Shown here in pieces: positions 21,971 through 34,472 of a stretch of DNA of 64,000 bases; positions within the stretch are counted from its first letter, which is position 1, and each line of letters begins with the position of its first letter. The notes beneath the pieces are model-generated. The model ran no database searches. It saw only the letters and a program-made list of their open reading frames with translations, and was not told where the DNA came from. Where the stretch lies: positions 180,743 through 244,742 of the forward strand of contig JBBPSI010000016.1 in assembly GCA_038093515.1 (NCBI GenBank), given 5' to 3'. The translations under genes and the position numbers were made by a program. Source of the DNA: Butyriboletus loyo (Eukaryota; Basidiomycota; Agaricomycetes; Boletales; Boletaceae).

Positions 21971-22833
21971 CTTATCGGGTCCGTGACATTGCGAACTCTC
22001 TAACTTGTCATACGATTGGATGTTGTCTTGCACCATCAGCAATCAGGCTCATTTATCAACAACGTAACGTCGCCCTAGATCATACGTCTTTGTCGCCCCG
22101 TCCTCTTCTGAGGGACCCCTGACAAGAGGGAATAGCAAATATGCATCGCCAAGCGAAGGGGTGTGGATATTTTCCAAAGGTCAAAAAAAACGGGAGGATC
22201 AGTGGAGAATGCTGCCTTCCGAGAAACTTATGGAGACGTGGATTCTTCCCGCGCAGTGTCATGGAGGGCGAGTCGTTTGCAATGCCTTGGGGAAGCGAAG
22301 GGGATGTGATTTCCTTGTTCACTCTCCGGAGACGGGCGTTCATGGTGTTAGGATTTTCGAAAACGATGAGTGCAGTTATGTGCGTTATGTGCGGCGACAA
22401 TGAATTTTGTCTTGCCTGGGGAACAGTCGAACACAAGATCTTCTCTTTGAGAGAGCACGTGACTTTATCGCCATCGGGGATATCGCATAAGACCGAAACT
22501 CAAAACCGGCTCGCACAGATCCGATGGAGTGCTCGTCCAACTCTTGCAGTACAAAGAAGAGCCAACGGGGGATTTACTTATAATTACGGTGTACACGGCT
22601 AATCATAAGTAGGACAAGGATCATTTGGTGGCAAGAAACGGAGACAGGAATTTGTCACGGCCGTCGAACAACTAGATACAGCGAGAGTCAAGTCACGTGG
22701 AACATTGACACCCGCCAGTACAACACTTTGTAGCTCAAACCATCATCCCGAGAATCTGCCCTTTCAGTAACCGCCGTTGTAAGAGAGGGACGTGTGTATC
22801 CGGAAACCCGATCGACACTGTCCTGGTATTGTC
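21971..22833. other. Intergenic region upstream of the UGO1-like gene
   Basis: About 860 bp without a gene I can support. An open frame at 22141-22602 encodes 153 residues with no family resemblance and is probably chance. Two CACGTG boxes (22456-22462 and 22693-22699) suggest promoter sequence for the downstream gene. Confidence 0.55.
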
Positions 22834-24370
22834 ATGGCCTCAAATCCGTCTCTCCGTGATCTGTATAATCCTCCGTCGACTCAATGGACATTCATTCCAC
22901 CCCCTTCGTCAAGTGTCCCAAAACAAGCCCCTACCAACGCCTCCTTCACATCCTATCAATGGACCACCCGTCCTGCTCCAAGCTCCATATTCGACCTGTC
23001 TCCCTCCTTAAACGTTGGCGAGCCTTCATCGTTCGACGTTTCCCTTCTCTTCCGTTCATTGGTGGCCTCGGCCTTACTGCAGTACTGCAGTACTGCCATG
23101 GCAATGCCACTGGAAGTTGGAAAGTTACTTCTTCAGATTCAATGGGTCCCAAAGGATGCCCCCATACAAGAACCTGAGGAAGAAGCAGAAGAAGAGACCG
23201 AAACAGTAAGTCAAATACTGTTTCGACATCTAATCAGCTGATGCGTCCCGTAGCTTAGTGAAGCGACAAACGAAGAGGAGTCATACTTTGTCGAACCCGG
23301 TACTGTTCCGACTCGCCATCCAGCTCCAAAACTCGTAGACGACAGGGGGTATATGATTAGGACTTCTGTTATGGAAGACGGAACGCGCCCAGAGTACATC
23401 ATCCCAGTCGGCAACACTAGTACCTCGTGGGGTATGATTCAACAGCTCATTGGCTTTCATGGTGAAGGGTGGTTGTCACTATGGAAAGGTAACAGCGGCA
23501 CAAAATCGTAGAATGGTTGCTGAGTTCACTTCTTTAGGTCTGCTCACGTCATGTATTCACGACGTCGCTTTCGCGAATCTACAACCACTTGCTGACAGCA
23601 TTTTACATTCGCTGTTCCTCCCGCCGCAGGGTGGATTCTACCGGCCGTCCCCGCTGCTGCCGGTAGCTTCACACGTCCTGACCGGCTTTCTGTTGTCGCC
23701 CCTTGATCTTGTCCGCACGCGTCTGATCGCCCAGTCGTCCATGTCGCGGTACAAGACGTATACCGGCCCTATTCACGCTCTCTCCGATATTCTGGCCAAC
23801 GAGGGTGGTCTGAGGGGTATTTACCTGCACCCTCATCTCCTGATACCGACCATCCTTGAAACTGGACTCCGATCATTTATGCACGTCACATTGCCCGCCG
23901 TTATCGTTCCGCGACTGTGGCTTGGTCCACACGTTGCAGCGGACACGCACCCCGTTGCATGGGCGTTTGCGGAGGTTTTGGCGGGTTGTGCGAGTCTGTT
24001 AGTAACCTTGCCAGTCGAGACGGTCCGCCGAAGGCTGCAGATTCAGACACGCGGAACAGCGAAGCCACTGCGCACCTGTGTGGAGACAAGACCTGTGCCA
24101 TATAACGGTATGGTCGACGCGCTATGGCACATCTTGACCGAAGAGAGATCAGATTTGCCTATTAAGCATCCGCGGAGGAAACGAACGGCTGAGAAGGAGA
24201 AGCCTCACGGAGAGGAAGCGGAGGGGGGCGGACAGAGTTGGCTGAGGCGGACTGGTGTCGGACAGTTGTACAGGGGACTGGGAATGCGCCTTGTGGCAAG
24301 TGTCGTTGTTTTTCTGCTTGTCGTTGTCGGTGGCGGCGAGGATGTCGAGGGCGGATGGGCGGAGCTGTGA
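22834..24370 (+). CDS. UGO1: UGO1-like mitochondrial carrier-fold protein (outer-membrane fusion factor)
   Basis: Three main exons. MASNPSLRDLYNPPSTQWTF opens a Pro-rich N-terminus, followed by SLLFRSLVASALLQYCSTAM and AMPLEVGKLLLQIQWVPKD, a degenerate carrier repeat (P-LEV-K) with an acidic insertion. A middle exon has ISTSWG-type residues and GEGWLSLWKG. The last exon contains FLLSPLDLVRTRLIAQSSMS (PX(D/E)XX(R/K) signature), LRGIYLHPHLLIPTILETGL, LLVTLPVETVRRRLQIQTRG (a second signature) and GVGQLYRGLGMRLVASVVVF. Divergent signatures and the atypical third repeat fit Ugo1 rather than a metabolite carrier. The end is TGA before 24371. Orthology is a reasonable inference; a generic SLC25 carrier is the alternative. 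Confidence 0.72.
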
Positions 24371-24610
24371 GGACACGGTGCTCGGACGGCGTTCGGAAGA
24401 TGGCCGGGCCTATTGGCTCCATAAGGAAATTTACATGTATTTCCGCCCCCACTGCGGCCGTAAAGGTTCAAGGATAGGAATTCCAGCCCTGTTTTTGTTA
24501 ATCACGTTGTCTGTCCGATTTCCTCCCGAGTATATACTACTTTAGTCTTAGTCTAAACTCACTTTCCTTCGTTTCCTTCGTTTCCTTCTGCTCGTTCCCC
24601 GTCGTCCACC

Positions 24611-27600
24611 ATGGCGACCAACACCCCTCCTCCCGAGGCTGTACAACACCAAGGTCCGCAGGAACACGTCGCGCCCGACCAACTACACGACATACTCGCC
24701 GGTGACGCCTCTAAAAGTGCTGCAGTCCACTCGTTCAGTCCAGAAGCATCACCCCAAGCAAAGGCTGCAGCGGCCAGTGAGGGGCTCGAGAACATCTTGC
24801 CACACTTCCCTACAGACACCGAACCAATCAACGCGAGAGGTGTGTTGTCATACAGTGTTCGTCTTGGGGGCTGACCAGAAAGTGCACTTCGCTCAGAAGT
24901 TTCAGTGGGCACTGGAAACGGGCGCGTCTTACCAACAGTCATTGTTCATGATGCCGAAAAAGCGATGAAGGGGGAACTTGAGGGTCCTACCGTGCTTCCG
25001 CCTACGCCAGGTGCCTATCCGTCAAGCCTTGCCCCCGTTATTCCCGATTGGTATAGAGTTGGGTGGCGTGCCGTCGCCAATATAGACGCACCTCCTCTTG
25101 AAGAGGGAGAAGAGAGAGACAAGTCTATCCTTGGACTTTTCTTGCGCGAACAATTCTATGGTGCCTGGTACCACAACGCCGCTCTGATTTTCTTCGTACG
25201 TCTTACGGTTTTTGTTCCTCACTTTGCCTAACGCGAACTTTCAGGCTGTATTTGTGTCTCACTTCCTGACACGCTTCAACTTTGGATGGGGATGGTTGTT
25301 CATTCTCTTGGCGATCTGTAACACGTACTACGTCAACTCCATGACGCGCGTTCGTCGCCGTGCCCGTGATGATATCCAGCGCGAGCTTGTCAAATCCCGA
25401 TTGGCCTCCGAGCATGAGAGCGCCGACTGGTTGAATCATTTCCTGGACCGTTTCTGGCTCATCTACGAACCCGTGCTTTCCACATTGATGGTGGCCTCCG
25501 TTGATCAAGTCCTCAGTACAAACACACCCGCATTTCTGGATTCCTTGCGCCTCACTACCTTCACCCTTGGTACAAAAGCCCCAAGGATCGAGAGAGTTAG
25601 AACCTTTCCAAACACGGAGGACGACATCGTTATGATGGACTGGGGAATTTCGTTTACTCCCAACGATGTGTCTGATCTGTCTCCTCGCCGAGCGGCACAG
25701 ATGGTCAATCCTAAAATAGTGTTATCCGTGAGGATCGGAAAGGGTTTAGCAACTGCTGCTATGCCCATCTTAATCGAAGATATCAGTTTCAGCGGTCTCA
25801 TGAGGGTCAAAATGAAGCTGGTGTCTAATTTCCCTCATATACAAATTGTGGATCTCAGCTTCTTGGAGAGGCCTGTTTTCGATTACGTCCTGAAGCCAGT
25901 CGGTGGTGAAACATTTGGTTTCGATATCGCTCATGTCGGTGCATCTTGCATATGTTTCTTCAGTTACTGATCTCCATGACAGATTCCTGGACTCTCTGAG
26001 TTCATCCGTGAAATGGTCCATGCCAGTATTGGTCCCATGATGTACGAACCGAACGTTTTCACGCTCGATTTGGAGCAACTACTGTCCGGTATTCCTCTCG
26101 ATGCGGCAATTGGAGTAATTCAAGTAACCATACATGCCGCCCGAGGACTCAAGTACAGTAAGATCGGCGGAGGGTCACCAGATCCCTTTGTCAGTATCAG
26201 TATCAACAACCGTCAGGAGCTTGCGAGGACCAAATATAGGCACTCGACGTCAGCGCTCTTTCTCTGTGTCTTCGATTACCCCGTTGATTGTTGCGCAGGT
26301 ACAACCCGACTTGGGTAGAGACCAAGTTTATTCTTGTCAATTCTTTACAAGAACAGCTGATACTCACCGTATTTGACTACAACGAACGCAGAAAGGACAC
26401 CTCCCTTGGTACCTCAATATTTGAAATGAACAAGCTCGTTGAAGATGCCACTTTTGAGGGTATTGAACTACCGATCCTAAAGGATGGAAAGGACCGTGGT
26501 CAGATTCGATTCGACGTCTCGTATTATCCTGTACTCAAATCCCAGGTCGTCGACGGCCAGGAGCGATTACCAGAAACAAGTTTGTACAAAGTTCCTGGTC
26601 TCAATCATCCGACTCAATCCCGTTTCAGACGCTGGCATCGTTCGTTTGACTCTTCACCAAGCCAAGGAACTTGACGCGTCGAAGTCGCTCTCCGGAGAAC
26701 TGAATCCTTTCGTGAAAGTCTATCTTGACTCCAATGCTTCACCTGTTCACAAATCACAAATTATTAAACACACGAACAACCCTGTCTGGGAATCCAGCAC
26801 CGAATTTCTGTGCTCGGATAAGCGTTCTTCGACGATCACAGTCAACGTTGTGGACGATCGAGACTTCTTGAAGGACCCCGTGGTTGGGTACATGTCTGTG
26901 CGTGTCGGGGACTTGCTTACAGCGGGAACATCGGAGGGACGAGACTGGTGGCCCTTGAGCAAGACCGGCAAAATCAGGATCAGTGCGCAATGGAAGCCGC
27001 TGCATATAGCAGGTGCTCTCGGTGGGATTTCGCAATACGTCCCACCCATCGGTGCTGTGAGGCTTTGGCTCCAGAAGGCAACGGATGTCAAGTGAGTCGT
27101 TTGCATCATCACAGACAAAACGACCTGACTGTTTTTTCAAGAAACGTGGAGGCTGCCCTTGGTGGCAAGGTCGGTCCACCGGAATATCACGTAGGGTAGG
27201 ATGTCTAACATTCTGTTCCAGAGTGATCCCTATGTTCGAGTTCTGGTCAACAATGTCATTAAGGGTCGAACAGAGGTCATCAACAACAGTATGTGCTGGG
27301 TTCTTCCCGGAACGCTGAATGCTTATCCCGTCGTCTTACAGATCTGAGCCCTGTGTGGGATCAAATCATCTACATACCTGGTATGTCTCCACAGTACCGT
27401 TCTTGATACCATACTGACCAGATTGCGCAGTGCACACCCTCAGAGAGGTCGGCAAATCTCCACGTTTCACAGCTCAACCTGATCATTTTGTAGTCCATGC
27501 TTATGGAAGTGATGGATTACCAGCACCTGACAAAGGTAAGGGCGGCTCTTCTCTTATACTCGTGTTGATGATCGGTCTTTAGGATCGCTCCCTCGGTTCT

Positions 27601-29945
27601 GTTGAGCTTCGCGTCGATGACCTCGCTCGGGAGTCATCGACCGATCCCCAATTTCGCTATGAGTCTACTGGTAGGAAGGAAGTTGTTCAGCCCATTCAAC
27701 TCGATGGGCGAAACACATTCAAGGGTCACCTTCACTTTGTTGCCGAATTTATTCCCGCTTTGGCTCTAAAGCACGTCGGCTTTGATGCAGGAGAGAACGA
27801 GATCCAAAAAGCTGCAGAGGAAATGAATGGTGTAACGGGTGGTGATGTTGTTCCGGATGCTACTAACGCATCCTCTTCGTCTTTGCTGTTAACACATACC
27901 GTCACTGTTGATCGCCCCATGACGGAGCTGGGCTCGCATGCACCGAAGCCGTCACACAACACCAACACCACCGATGCGTCCCAGACAGGGGCCGAGCCCG
28001 AAGGTGACAAAGTAGATCCAGAAAAGGAGAACGACAAGCAACCTTCTGGGTTGGAGCTGGACAAGGAGCAACTTTTGAAGCACCGTACGTCTACTTTACG
28101 TATGACCTCGGCGTGACTCACTGTTTGTTCAGAGTCCGGTATCATCATCTTCAATATTCTGTCAGGCAGACTTCAGCAGAAAGCTCGCTTGGAGGTTCTC
28201 CTAGACGACGGATATTGGCCGGCTTTCAGTACGGTCAAGGCTCGCAGCACGCGTGCGCAGTGGCAACATGTGGGAGAAGGTTTTATCAAGGAGCTCGACT
28301 TTGGCCGTGTCTGGTTGCGGCTGAATGAAAATGCAGAGGGTGACAGAGAGGACATCATCGCTGAATGGAAAGGTAGCGCAATGTCATTCCTGGAAGCAAC
28401 GCTAGTAAGCTGGGTGTTTCAAACATGATCATCTTTTTAACCCGGTTCACCCACAGGACCGCCGCGAATCATTCGTGTTGACCGCTGCACAAGATGAGAA
28501 CAAAATTTCTACTGTAGAGATTGAAGCGCGCTATGTACCCGTCCCAGTGAAGTTGGAACCAAGGGAGAGCATCAATAGTATGTAGTTTTATCCTGCCGCT
28601 GATACGTTTCTTATGATGTACGCAGATCAAGGCGTCCTGCGTGTTGACTTGATTGAAGGCAGAGATCTCATAGCCGCTGACAGAGGAGGTATGTCGTTGC
28701 AGGCATGTTATCCCTTATTGATGACACCTTGTACAAGGCAAATCCGACCCGTACGCAGTATTTACTCTCGACGAACGTAAGGTATTCAAGTCACAGACGA
28801 AGAAGAAGACCCTGCGCCCCGATTGGTCAGAAAACTTTACTGTCAATGTGGTAAGTTTGTAAATCGTCTCCGTTCTGCATTGTGCAAATTTTCCTAGCCC
28901 TCTCGCGTTGCTGCGGACTTCTCAGTGGAGGTACTTGACTGGAATCAACTTGAACAAGCAAAGAGTTTGGGAACTGGCAAGATCTTCCTGGATGATCTGG
29001 AACCTTTCGAATGTGTGGAGCGTGTTGTTAACCTGTCAACGGAGAAACACGGCGAAAAGGGGCAGGTATGCATTCGGTTGACATTCGCGCCTGGGATCAT
29101 CGCCAAGGCGCGCAAGACCACATCCACGTTCTCGGTGGCCGGTCGCGCGATGACCCACCTTGGCACGTTGCCGATGGAGGCAGGCAAAGGTGTCATTCAT
29201 GGCGTAGGGGGTATCTTCAAAAAGGATCTCGGTCACCATGACAAGTCACCCGAAGGTCACACCCCACCCGCAGAGCCCTCGCCCGAACGTCCTTTGCGTT
29301 CCGCGGACCAAACATCTTCAGCGCACGAGTCCGCTGTCTTCCCATCAACAGAATCAGGACCTCGTGGCACAGGGGGTCCTTCTTCGGAGCCCGGATCGTT
29401 GCGTGTGGTGGTATTTAGTGCAAAAGATCTCCCTGGGGGCGATGTGAAACCGTATGCCGCGTTGCGTGTCGGCGATAGAGAATTCAAGACCAAGCACGGT
29501 ACCAAGACTTCAGCACCGGAGTGGTGAGGGCAATTAGTATTAGCCGATTCCTCGAATACTGAATGATGACAGGAACGAGTCCTTTATTTTCGCTGCTAGT
29601 GCGCGTACGCCGAGAATGCACGTATGGATCTACGACCACAAAACGCTTGGGAAGGATAAGCTAATCGCGGAAGGAGAGGTCGATGTTTGTGCCGTCGTCT
29701 AACTCCGTCGAGAATATCAGATTCTGATATTGCCCCTTCAGATCTGGAATCATATCCTGCCTGGTCGAAAAATCACAGCTGATGTCTCGCTCACCTTACG
29801 CGAAGCTGGTCAACTTCATCTGCGGCTTGAATTTGACGGAGACACCAATCCTAATCACCAAGATCCTGCAATCTCTGAACGTCATCTAGCGTCGCCGTCC
29901 AGATTTAGTATCAGGGCCCGGAGACCTGACGACGGCGGAATCTGA
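24611..29945 (+). CDS. TCB3: Tricalbin (extended-synaptotagmin) with SMP domain and five C2 domains
   Basis: Tethers cortical ER to the plasma membrane and transfers lipid. The start ATG at 24611 follows a CT-rich tract. After a disordered N-terminus and VIPDWYRVGWRAVANIDAPP comes the ER hairpin (AVFVSHFLTRFNFGWGWLFI). The SMP domain spans WLNHFLDRFWLIYEPVLSTL to about GETFGFDI. C2 domains then start at IGVIQVTIHAARGLKYSKIG, DAGIVRLTLHQAKELDASKS, IGAVRLWLQKATDVK, GVLRVDLIEGRDLIAADRGG and GSLRVVVFSAKDLPGGDVKP. Between the third and fourth lies a sequence (GRLQQKARLEVLLDDGYWPA) that looks like a decayed C2 fold. The end is RPDDGGI, TGA 29943-29945. About 14 introns. Which of TCB1-3 it matches is not determined; the symbol is indicative. 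Confidence 0.87.
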
Positions 29946-30078
29946 CTGCCTTGAGTATCATGTTTTGGCATTCATCTTGCAACTGTGATTTCTTGCTTTG
30001 TCTGCTTTGCTGGTTCACCGTGAACGTGAATGCAATGCTGTCTTACTTGTATCATACTTCACTCCCTCATAATATGCT

Positions 30079-31032
30079 TCAGCTCCGAGAAAAGCAGATG
30101 ATCGATAAATGCTCTCTTCCGGCTCGTCTTTGTAGTGCAATCTGGAACACATCAGTGAGGCTACGTCTCAGAAAACTACACATACCTGACTGTTCATATT
30201 GAATTTTTCCCGCATCCTTTGGCGAATCTCTAGTATATTGTTCTGCGCTAGTGCTACGAGATAGAACTTGCCGCAGTCCGACAATAAATCCTGACCTCTG
30301 TTGAAGGTAATTTGCAGCATACGAGCGGAGTGCGGACATACGCCAGCGTCGTCTAGAAAACGGTTTGTTACTTCCATGCCGTCTAGTCCCCCTGCCCAAG
30401 AGCCAACGATGTCAGCATTACCTTGCGCACGCACAGATTCCTCGTGGACTGTGGGAACGTATGGTGGATTAAACAATATGATGTCGATGCAATGTCGGAG
30501 CCGCATCGACAATGGTCTAGAGAGATCGCATGTAATTGGGTCGAGAGGGACCTCGACCGTTTTAGCTTGAGTGAGGTTTCCTGAAGATTGATGGAAAGAA
30601 AGTACCTTGTTCTGTTTTCCAGTGGTAAAAGTGCAAACAGAGGCGCGTTGGTTAATGTCAGTGCAGAGATAGACTGGTATGGCCATCGGTAATAGGCGTC
30701 ACATGTGGTCGAGGATGACTGACGAGCGTTTGTTGGTCCCAAAATTGAGCCGAGGAACGCAGAGACACAGCCGGATCCAGACCTAGTTCGGATCTTCAGG
30801 TAAAGGCGCGGATTATGTGGATGTGTTTACCCTATTTCAAGGCATATCAATGGTTTTTGGGACTTGAGTCGTTCCACATCCTTTTCAAGGCCATCTAGGA
30901 GGAGGAACGTGTCCTCTATGGAAATATGAGTCGTTGACCAGCAGCGCACTGAAAATGAAGCTCGCCTGCTGGGTCGTATACATGGAGTTTGTCGTCGTAG
31001 GAGAGATGGGATAGATCTGGCGTTGGGAGCAT
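30079..31032 (-). CDS. MTQ2: MTQ2-type eRF1 glutamine methyltransferase (HemK-like)
   Basis: Methylates the GGQ glutamine of release factor eRF1 together with Trm112. The start ATG at 31030-31032 gives MLPTPDLSHLSYDDKLHVYD and PA. An intron beginning with GC (30965 down to 30916) joins to EDTFLLLDGLEKDVERLKSQ, restoring the signature DPAEDTFLLLD. Then come ICLEIG, SGSGCVSAFLGSILG (SAM-binding loop), LCTDIN, DIILFNPPYVPTVHEESVRA (catalytic NPPY) and GSWAGGLDGMEVTNRFLDDA, ending IALQRRAGREHLSIICFSRS and TGA at 30079-30081. Length and motif order fit. Divergent from the kinesin with only 72 bp between starts. Confidence 0.9.
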
Positions 31033-31060
31033 CGTCGTCGTTGAAGATAAGATCAGTGGA

Positions 31061-31067
31061 TCACGTG
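31061..31067. promoter_or_regulatory. TCACGTG box in the MTQ2/kinesin-6 shared promoter
   Basis: A 7-bp E-box (TCACGTG) within the 72-bp gap between the two start codons. The same word recurs in several other short promoters here (see findings). Confidence 0.4.
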
Positions 31068-31072
31068 GCACG

Positions 31073-31078
31073 ACGCGT
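31073..31078. promoter_or_regulatory. ACGCGT (MluI cell-cycle box) upstream of kinesin-6
   Basis: A perfect ACGCGT, 26 bp before the kinesin ATG. In yeasts this is the MBF site for G1/S transcription; function here is inferred from position. Confidence 0.4.
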
Positions 31079-31104
31079 CGCGACTGTCCTTTCACGCCAT
31101 CATC

Positions 31105-34100
31105 ATGGCCGGTCGTGCAAAGGCGTCTGCACCCGCTACCCGCGCTTCAACGCGAACCAAGACTCCGCCTAGTCCGCCCCCTGCGATCAAAGTCATCAAG
31201 GCAAAAGCATCGACCCGATCCACCGCAGCCCCGGGTGTCTCTACGGGAAAGACAGCAGTCTCTAGAAAGCCTCTGACAAACAGACCCAACTCCCCTGATG
31301 CAAAGCATACCGCACCCAAGAGAGTCGGCAAACCTCCGGTCACAAAATCACCGACAGCAGAACAAGAGCCAATCATGGTACGTGCAGAAATTCCTACGTA
31401 TGACCGCATCGCAATCACCTTGGAAAAGGCGTATCTTCGCATAAGGCCTCGTCTGGGCGACTACGAGCCAGCTACCATGCCTTACTTGGACCCATTATCG
31501 GACACTGCGGTAAGGATGACTGATCCATCCAGCGACGGCCGCGGAACATACTATCGAGCATCAACGACACCTTCCTTGATTTACAAGTTTTCCCATGTCT
31601 TCCTCCCGTCCACTCAGCAAGCCGACTTCTTCGCGAAAACGACGCTTCCCCTTGTTCAGGACCTGTTGAACGGGCAGAACAGTCTTCTCTTCGCGTATGG
31701 GGTCACAAACTCTGGAAAGACTTACACTATCCAGGGTGGCATTGAGCCTGGCTCCGGCGGAATTCTGCCAAGGACATTAGATGTAATATTCAACAGTATC
31801 GAAGGTCTACAAAGTGACGGACGCGTAAGCACGTGCAAGTGGCCTGAAATTCACTCGCTAACGGAAATGCTACAGTATCGACCTGTCCGACTCTATGGGG
31901 TAGAGGAGGCTGACCCGTCAGATCTCATCTCTCCTTCTATCGACATTGATGTTTCAAATGAGCCGGCCCTAGCTGAATTTTTGGCTGAGCATATGGTATC
32001 CTCAGAAGATTCTGACCTCCATGCTGATCCGACGATAATCAAACTCGATCGTAACTACGAATATTCCATCTGGATTTCTTACGTGGAAGTGTACAACGAG
32101 AAAGTCTACGACCTCCTTGCTTCGGTCAACGATAATCAGGACAATGAAGTGGCGAGGGTCTCACGTAGCACACCAAACCTCCCTGGGCAAGGTGCCAATG
32201 CAGTCATCGTGACCCGAAAGGCGCTTGCGGTGAGGCCTTCTCCCGCACATGACGCACTGGATGACAGTGGCGCTGGAAATACCGGGAGGTATATTTCCGG
32301 ACTCAAGCATTTCCGCGTTGCTAGCGCCACACAAGGGAAGGCTCTCGTCAAACTTGGGCAACTGCATAGACGTGTATTCGGAACGCTTGCCAATAGTCAA
32401 AGCAGTCGAAGTCACAGCATAATCACCATAAAAATTCTCAGGAATCACCGTGGTGACCGAGATGTAGTAGTCTGTCTCCCATCACCTGGCTAGTATTCAC
32501 TCAACTTGTGCCAGGACCCGAGTTCAGCGCAAATATCACGACTCACCCTTGTTGATCTGGCTGGGTCGGAACGGACGAAGCATACTCAAACAACCGGTGA
32601 TCGACTCAAGGAGGCGGGCAATATCAACAAGTCCCTCATGGTCCTGGGGCAATGTATGGAGGTAACCAGGTGTTGCCTCGAATAGATCTTAGTTTGACCA
32701 TGCATGCAGGTTATGAGGTCCAACCAAAGGCGTTTAGCTCAAAGTCTCGCCAACCCAGGCCAGAGTGATACCAGAGACGTAAGAAGAGCATTAGCTGTGG
32801 TGCCCTTCCGACATAGCAAGTTGACTGAGATTCTCATGGATTACTTCGCTGGTGATGGTAGAATCGTGCGTCTTTCGTTTCCGGTTTAACAAACCACTGA
32901 TTTCTCCTGTCTCGCTTAGGCTATGATCGTGAATGTTAATCCATACGACACAGGATTTGACGAAAACTCGCATGTTATGAAATTTTCTGCGTTGGCAAGA
33001 GAGATATCAACGGTAGTGAACAATGCCCCCGTACCTCGCGTCCACACCAGTCCTAGCAAACCTAGTGCGACTACTAAACCGGGCCTGTCGGGACTACCAC
33101 GTGCCATTACACGAAAGGTGACGATATCAAGCTTCGGGCCAGGAAAGAAGCTCAGTGAGGCGCATCTAGAGGTGCTTGAAGGTAAGTAGGATTGCTAGAG
33201 CTGTCTAGCGGCTGCATAATATTCACTCCAGAGGACGAAGAGGTGAACGATGATCAGGAGGATAGTGATGACGAACCAATCAATCCGTTGGTGGATGCCT
33301 TGTTCGATGAAATCGAGGACCTACGTCTAAAGGTATGGGATTGAAATTACTCGGAGCCAATTTATGATACCCCTTCTCAGCTTTATGAAGCAGAAATGCG
33401 GTGCGCCATAGTGGAAGCGGAAACTCGAGAGGAAGTCATGAAAGAGATGGAAGAGAGGATGCGCGCTGTAGAGAGAACGTACGCGCTAAGGCTCATGAGT
33501 GAGGTGCGCCGACAGTATTCACTAGACATGTTCTACTTACTGAGAGGGATAGGTTGAACGCAATGAGCGAAAAATGGATGAAAAGATCGACATGCTACAC
33601 CAGGCTGGCTTGCTCGGAACCGCAAAGAAGCCGGTGATGGTATCAAATTCGGAGAGCGAGATCGAAGATATTGTTGATGTACGTTGTTCGCACCTTGTGG
33701 TGTGATCCACAAAACTAAACCAATTACATAGTCTGAATCCAACGACTCTGCCCAGGAATATAAAAAGGATGCCGAGTCGGGGATGCCTTCTTCTCCACTA
33801 CGCGGGAAGGGGAATGCTGCTGCAAGTACAAAAACTATGGAATATTGCAACGACTCACAGCCAGAGACTAAGGCCTTACACTCCGGGAAGACGGATGACC
33901 ACGCAAATGATGTAATCTCTCAGAACACGGATGATGATGAAGCTGATAAGGTGCTGTCGACCAACGATGATGCTTCAGATGACTACATTCCTCCGATGGC
34001 TGCTAAGAACAGCAAGAACCACAAGAAAGCAGCCCACGAGAAAGCATCAAAAACAAGTGCAGGCAAAAGGTCGACGAGGTCGGTATCCAGGCTTGAGCAG

Positions 34101-34397
34101 GAGATAAAGGGTCTCTCGAAAGGGGATGATAACTTGGCCGAAGCGGACGAATCGGTTGTAATTCTTCCGAACAGAAAGCTCCGCCAAGCAGCTGTGGAAG
34201 CTGGAGGAGAGGTGGAGCCCGTGAAGAAAAAAAAGAGGTGCGCAGGTTGAAGGTGGCATTTACAGAGATCTGACTCGGACTCTAGGCAACTGGGGAAGAA
34301 GAATATAATGACGGAAGATGAGGTGGAGGTGGTGGTTGGGGCGATGGAGCATGGCCGGTCGTTGAGGACAAACGTGAGGCGAATGAGAGCGAGTTGA
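31105..34397 (+). CDS. Kinesin-6 family motor (MKLP/KIF20-KIF23 and Klp9-like)
   Basis: The start ATG at 31105 opens a basic, Pro/Thr-rich N-terminus of about 110 residues. The motor has [21 protein letters not shown]-loop [16 protein letters not shown], switch [15 protein letters not shown], switch [22 protein letters not shown], then [14 protein letters not shown] and [17 protein letters not shown]. The NSGKT P-loop and the long insertion between FNSIEGLQ and [18 protein letters not shown] are typical of kinesin-6, which bundles midzone microtubules. The stalk includes [20 protein letters not shown] and [20 protein letters not shown], a likely coiled coil. An acidic Ser-rich tail is spliced near 34240 to [20 protein letters not shown], ending at TGA 34395-34397; without that splice the frame stops at 34250. 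It heads a two-gene mitotic pair with SPC105. Confidence 0.87.
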
Positions 34398-34409
34398 TCA
34401 TGTGACGAG

Positions 34410-34415
34410 ACGCGT
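34410..34415. promoter_or_regulatory. ACGCGT box upstream of SPC105
   Basis: A perfect ACGCGT in the 75-bp gap between the kinesin stop and the SPC105 ATG, 57 bp before the start; a TCACGTG follows at 34424-34430. Confidence 0.4.
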
Positions 34416-34472
34416 CGAGAATGTCACGTGCTCCTGTTATTGGATTGATGTTGTCTATCTCTCGCTCGACTG

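Noticed and set aside
22141..22602. 153-codon open frame upstream of the UGO1-like gene
   Set aside because: No family resemblance, odd composition, an equally long frame on the opposite strand, and promoter-like words inside it. Probably chance.
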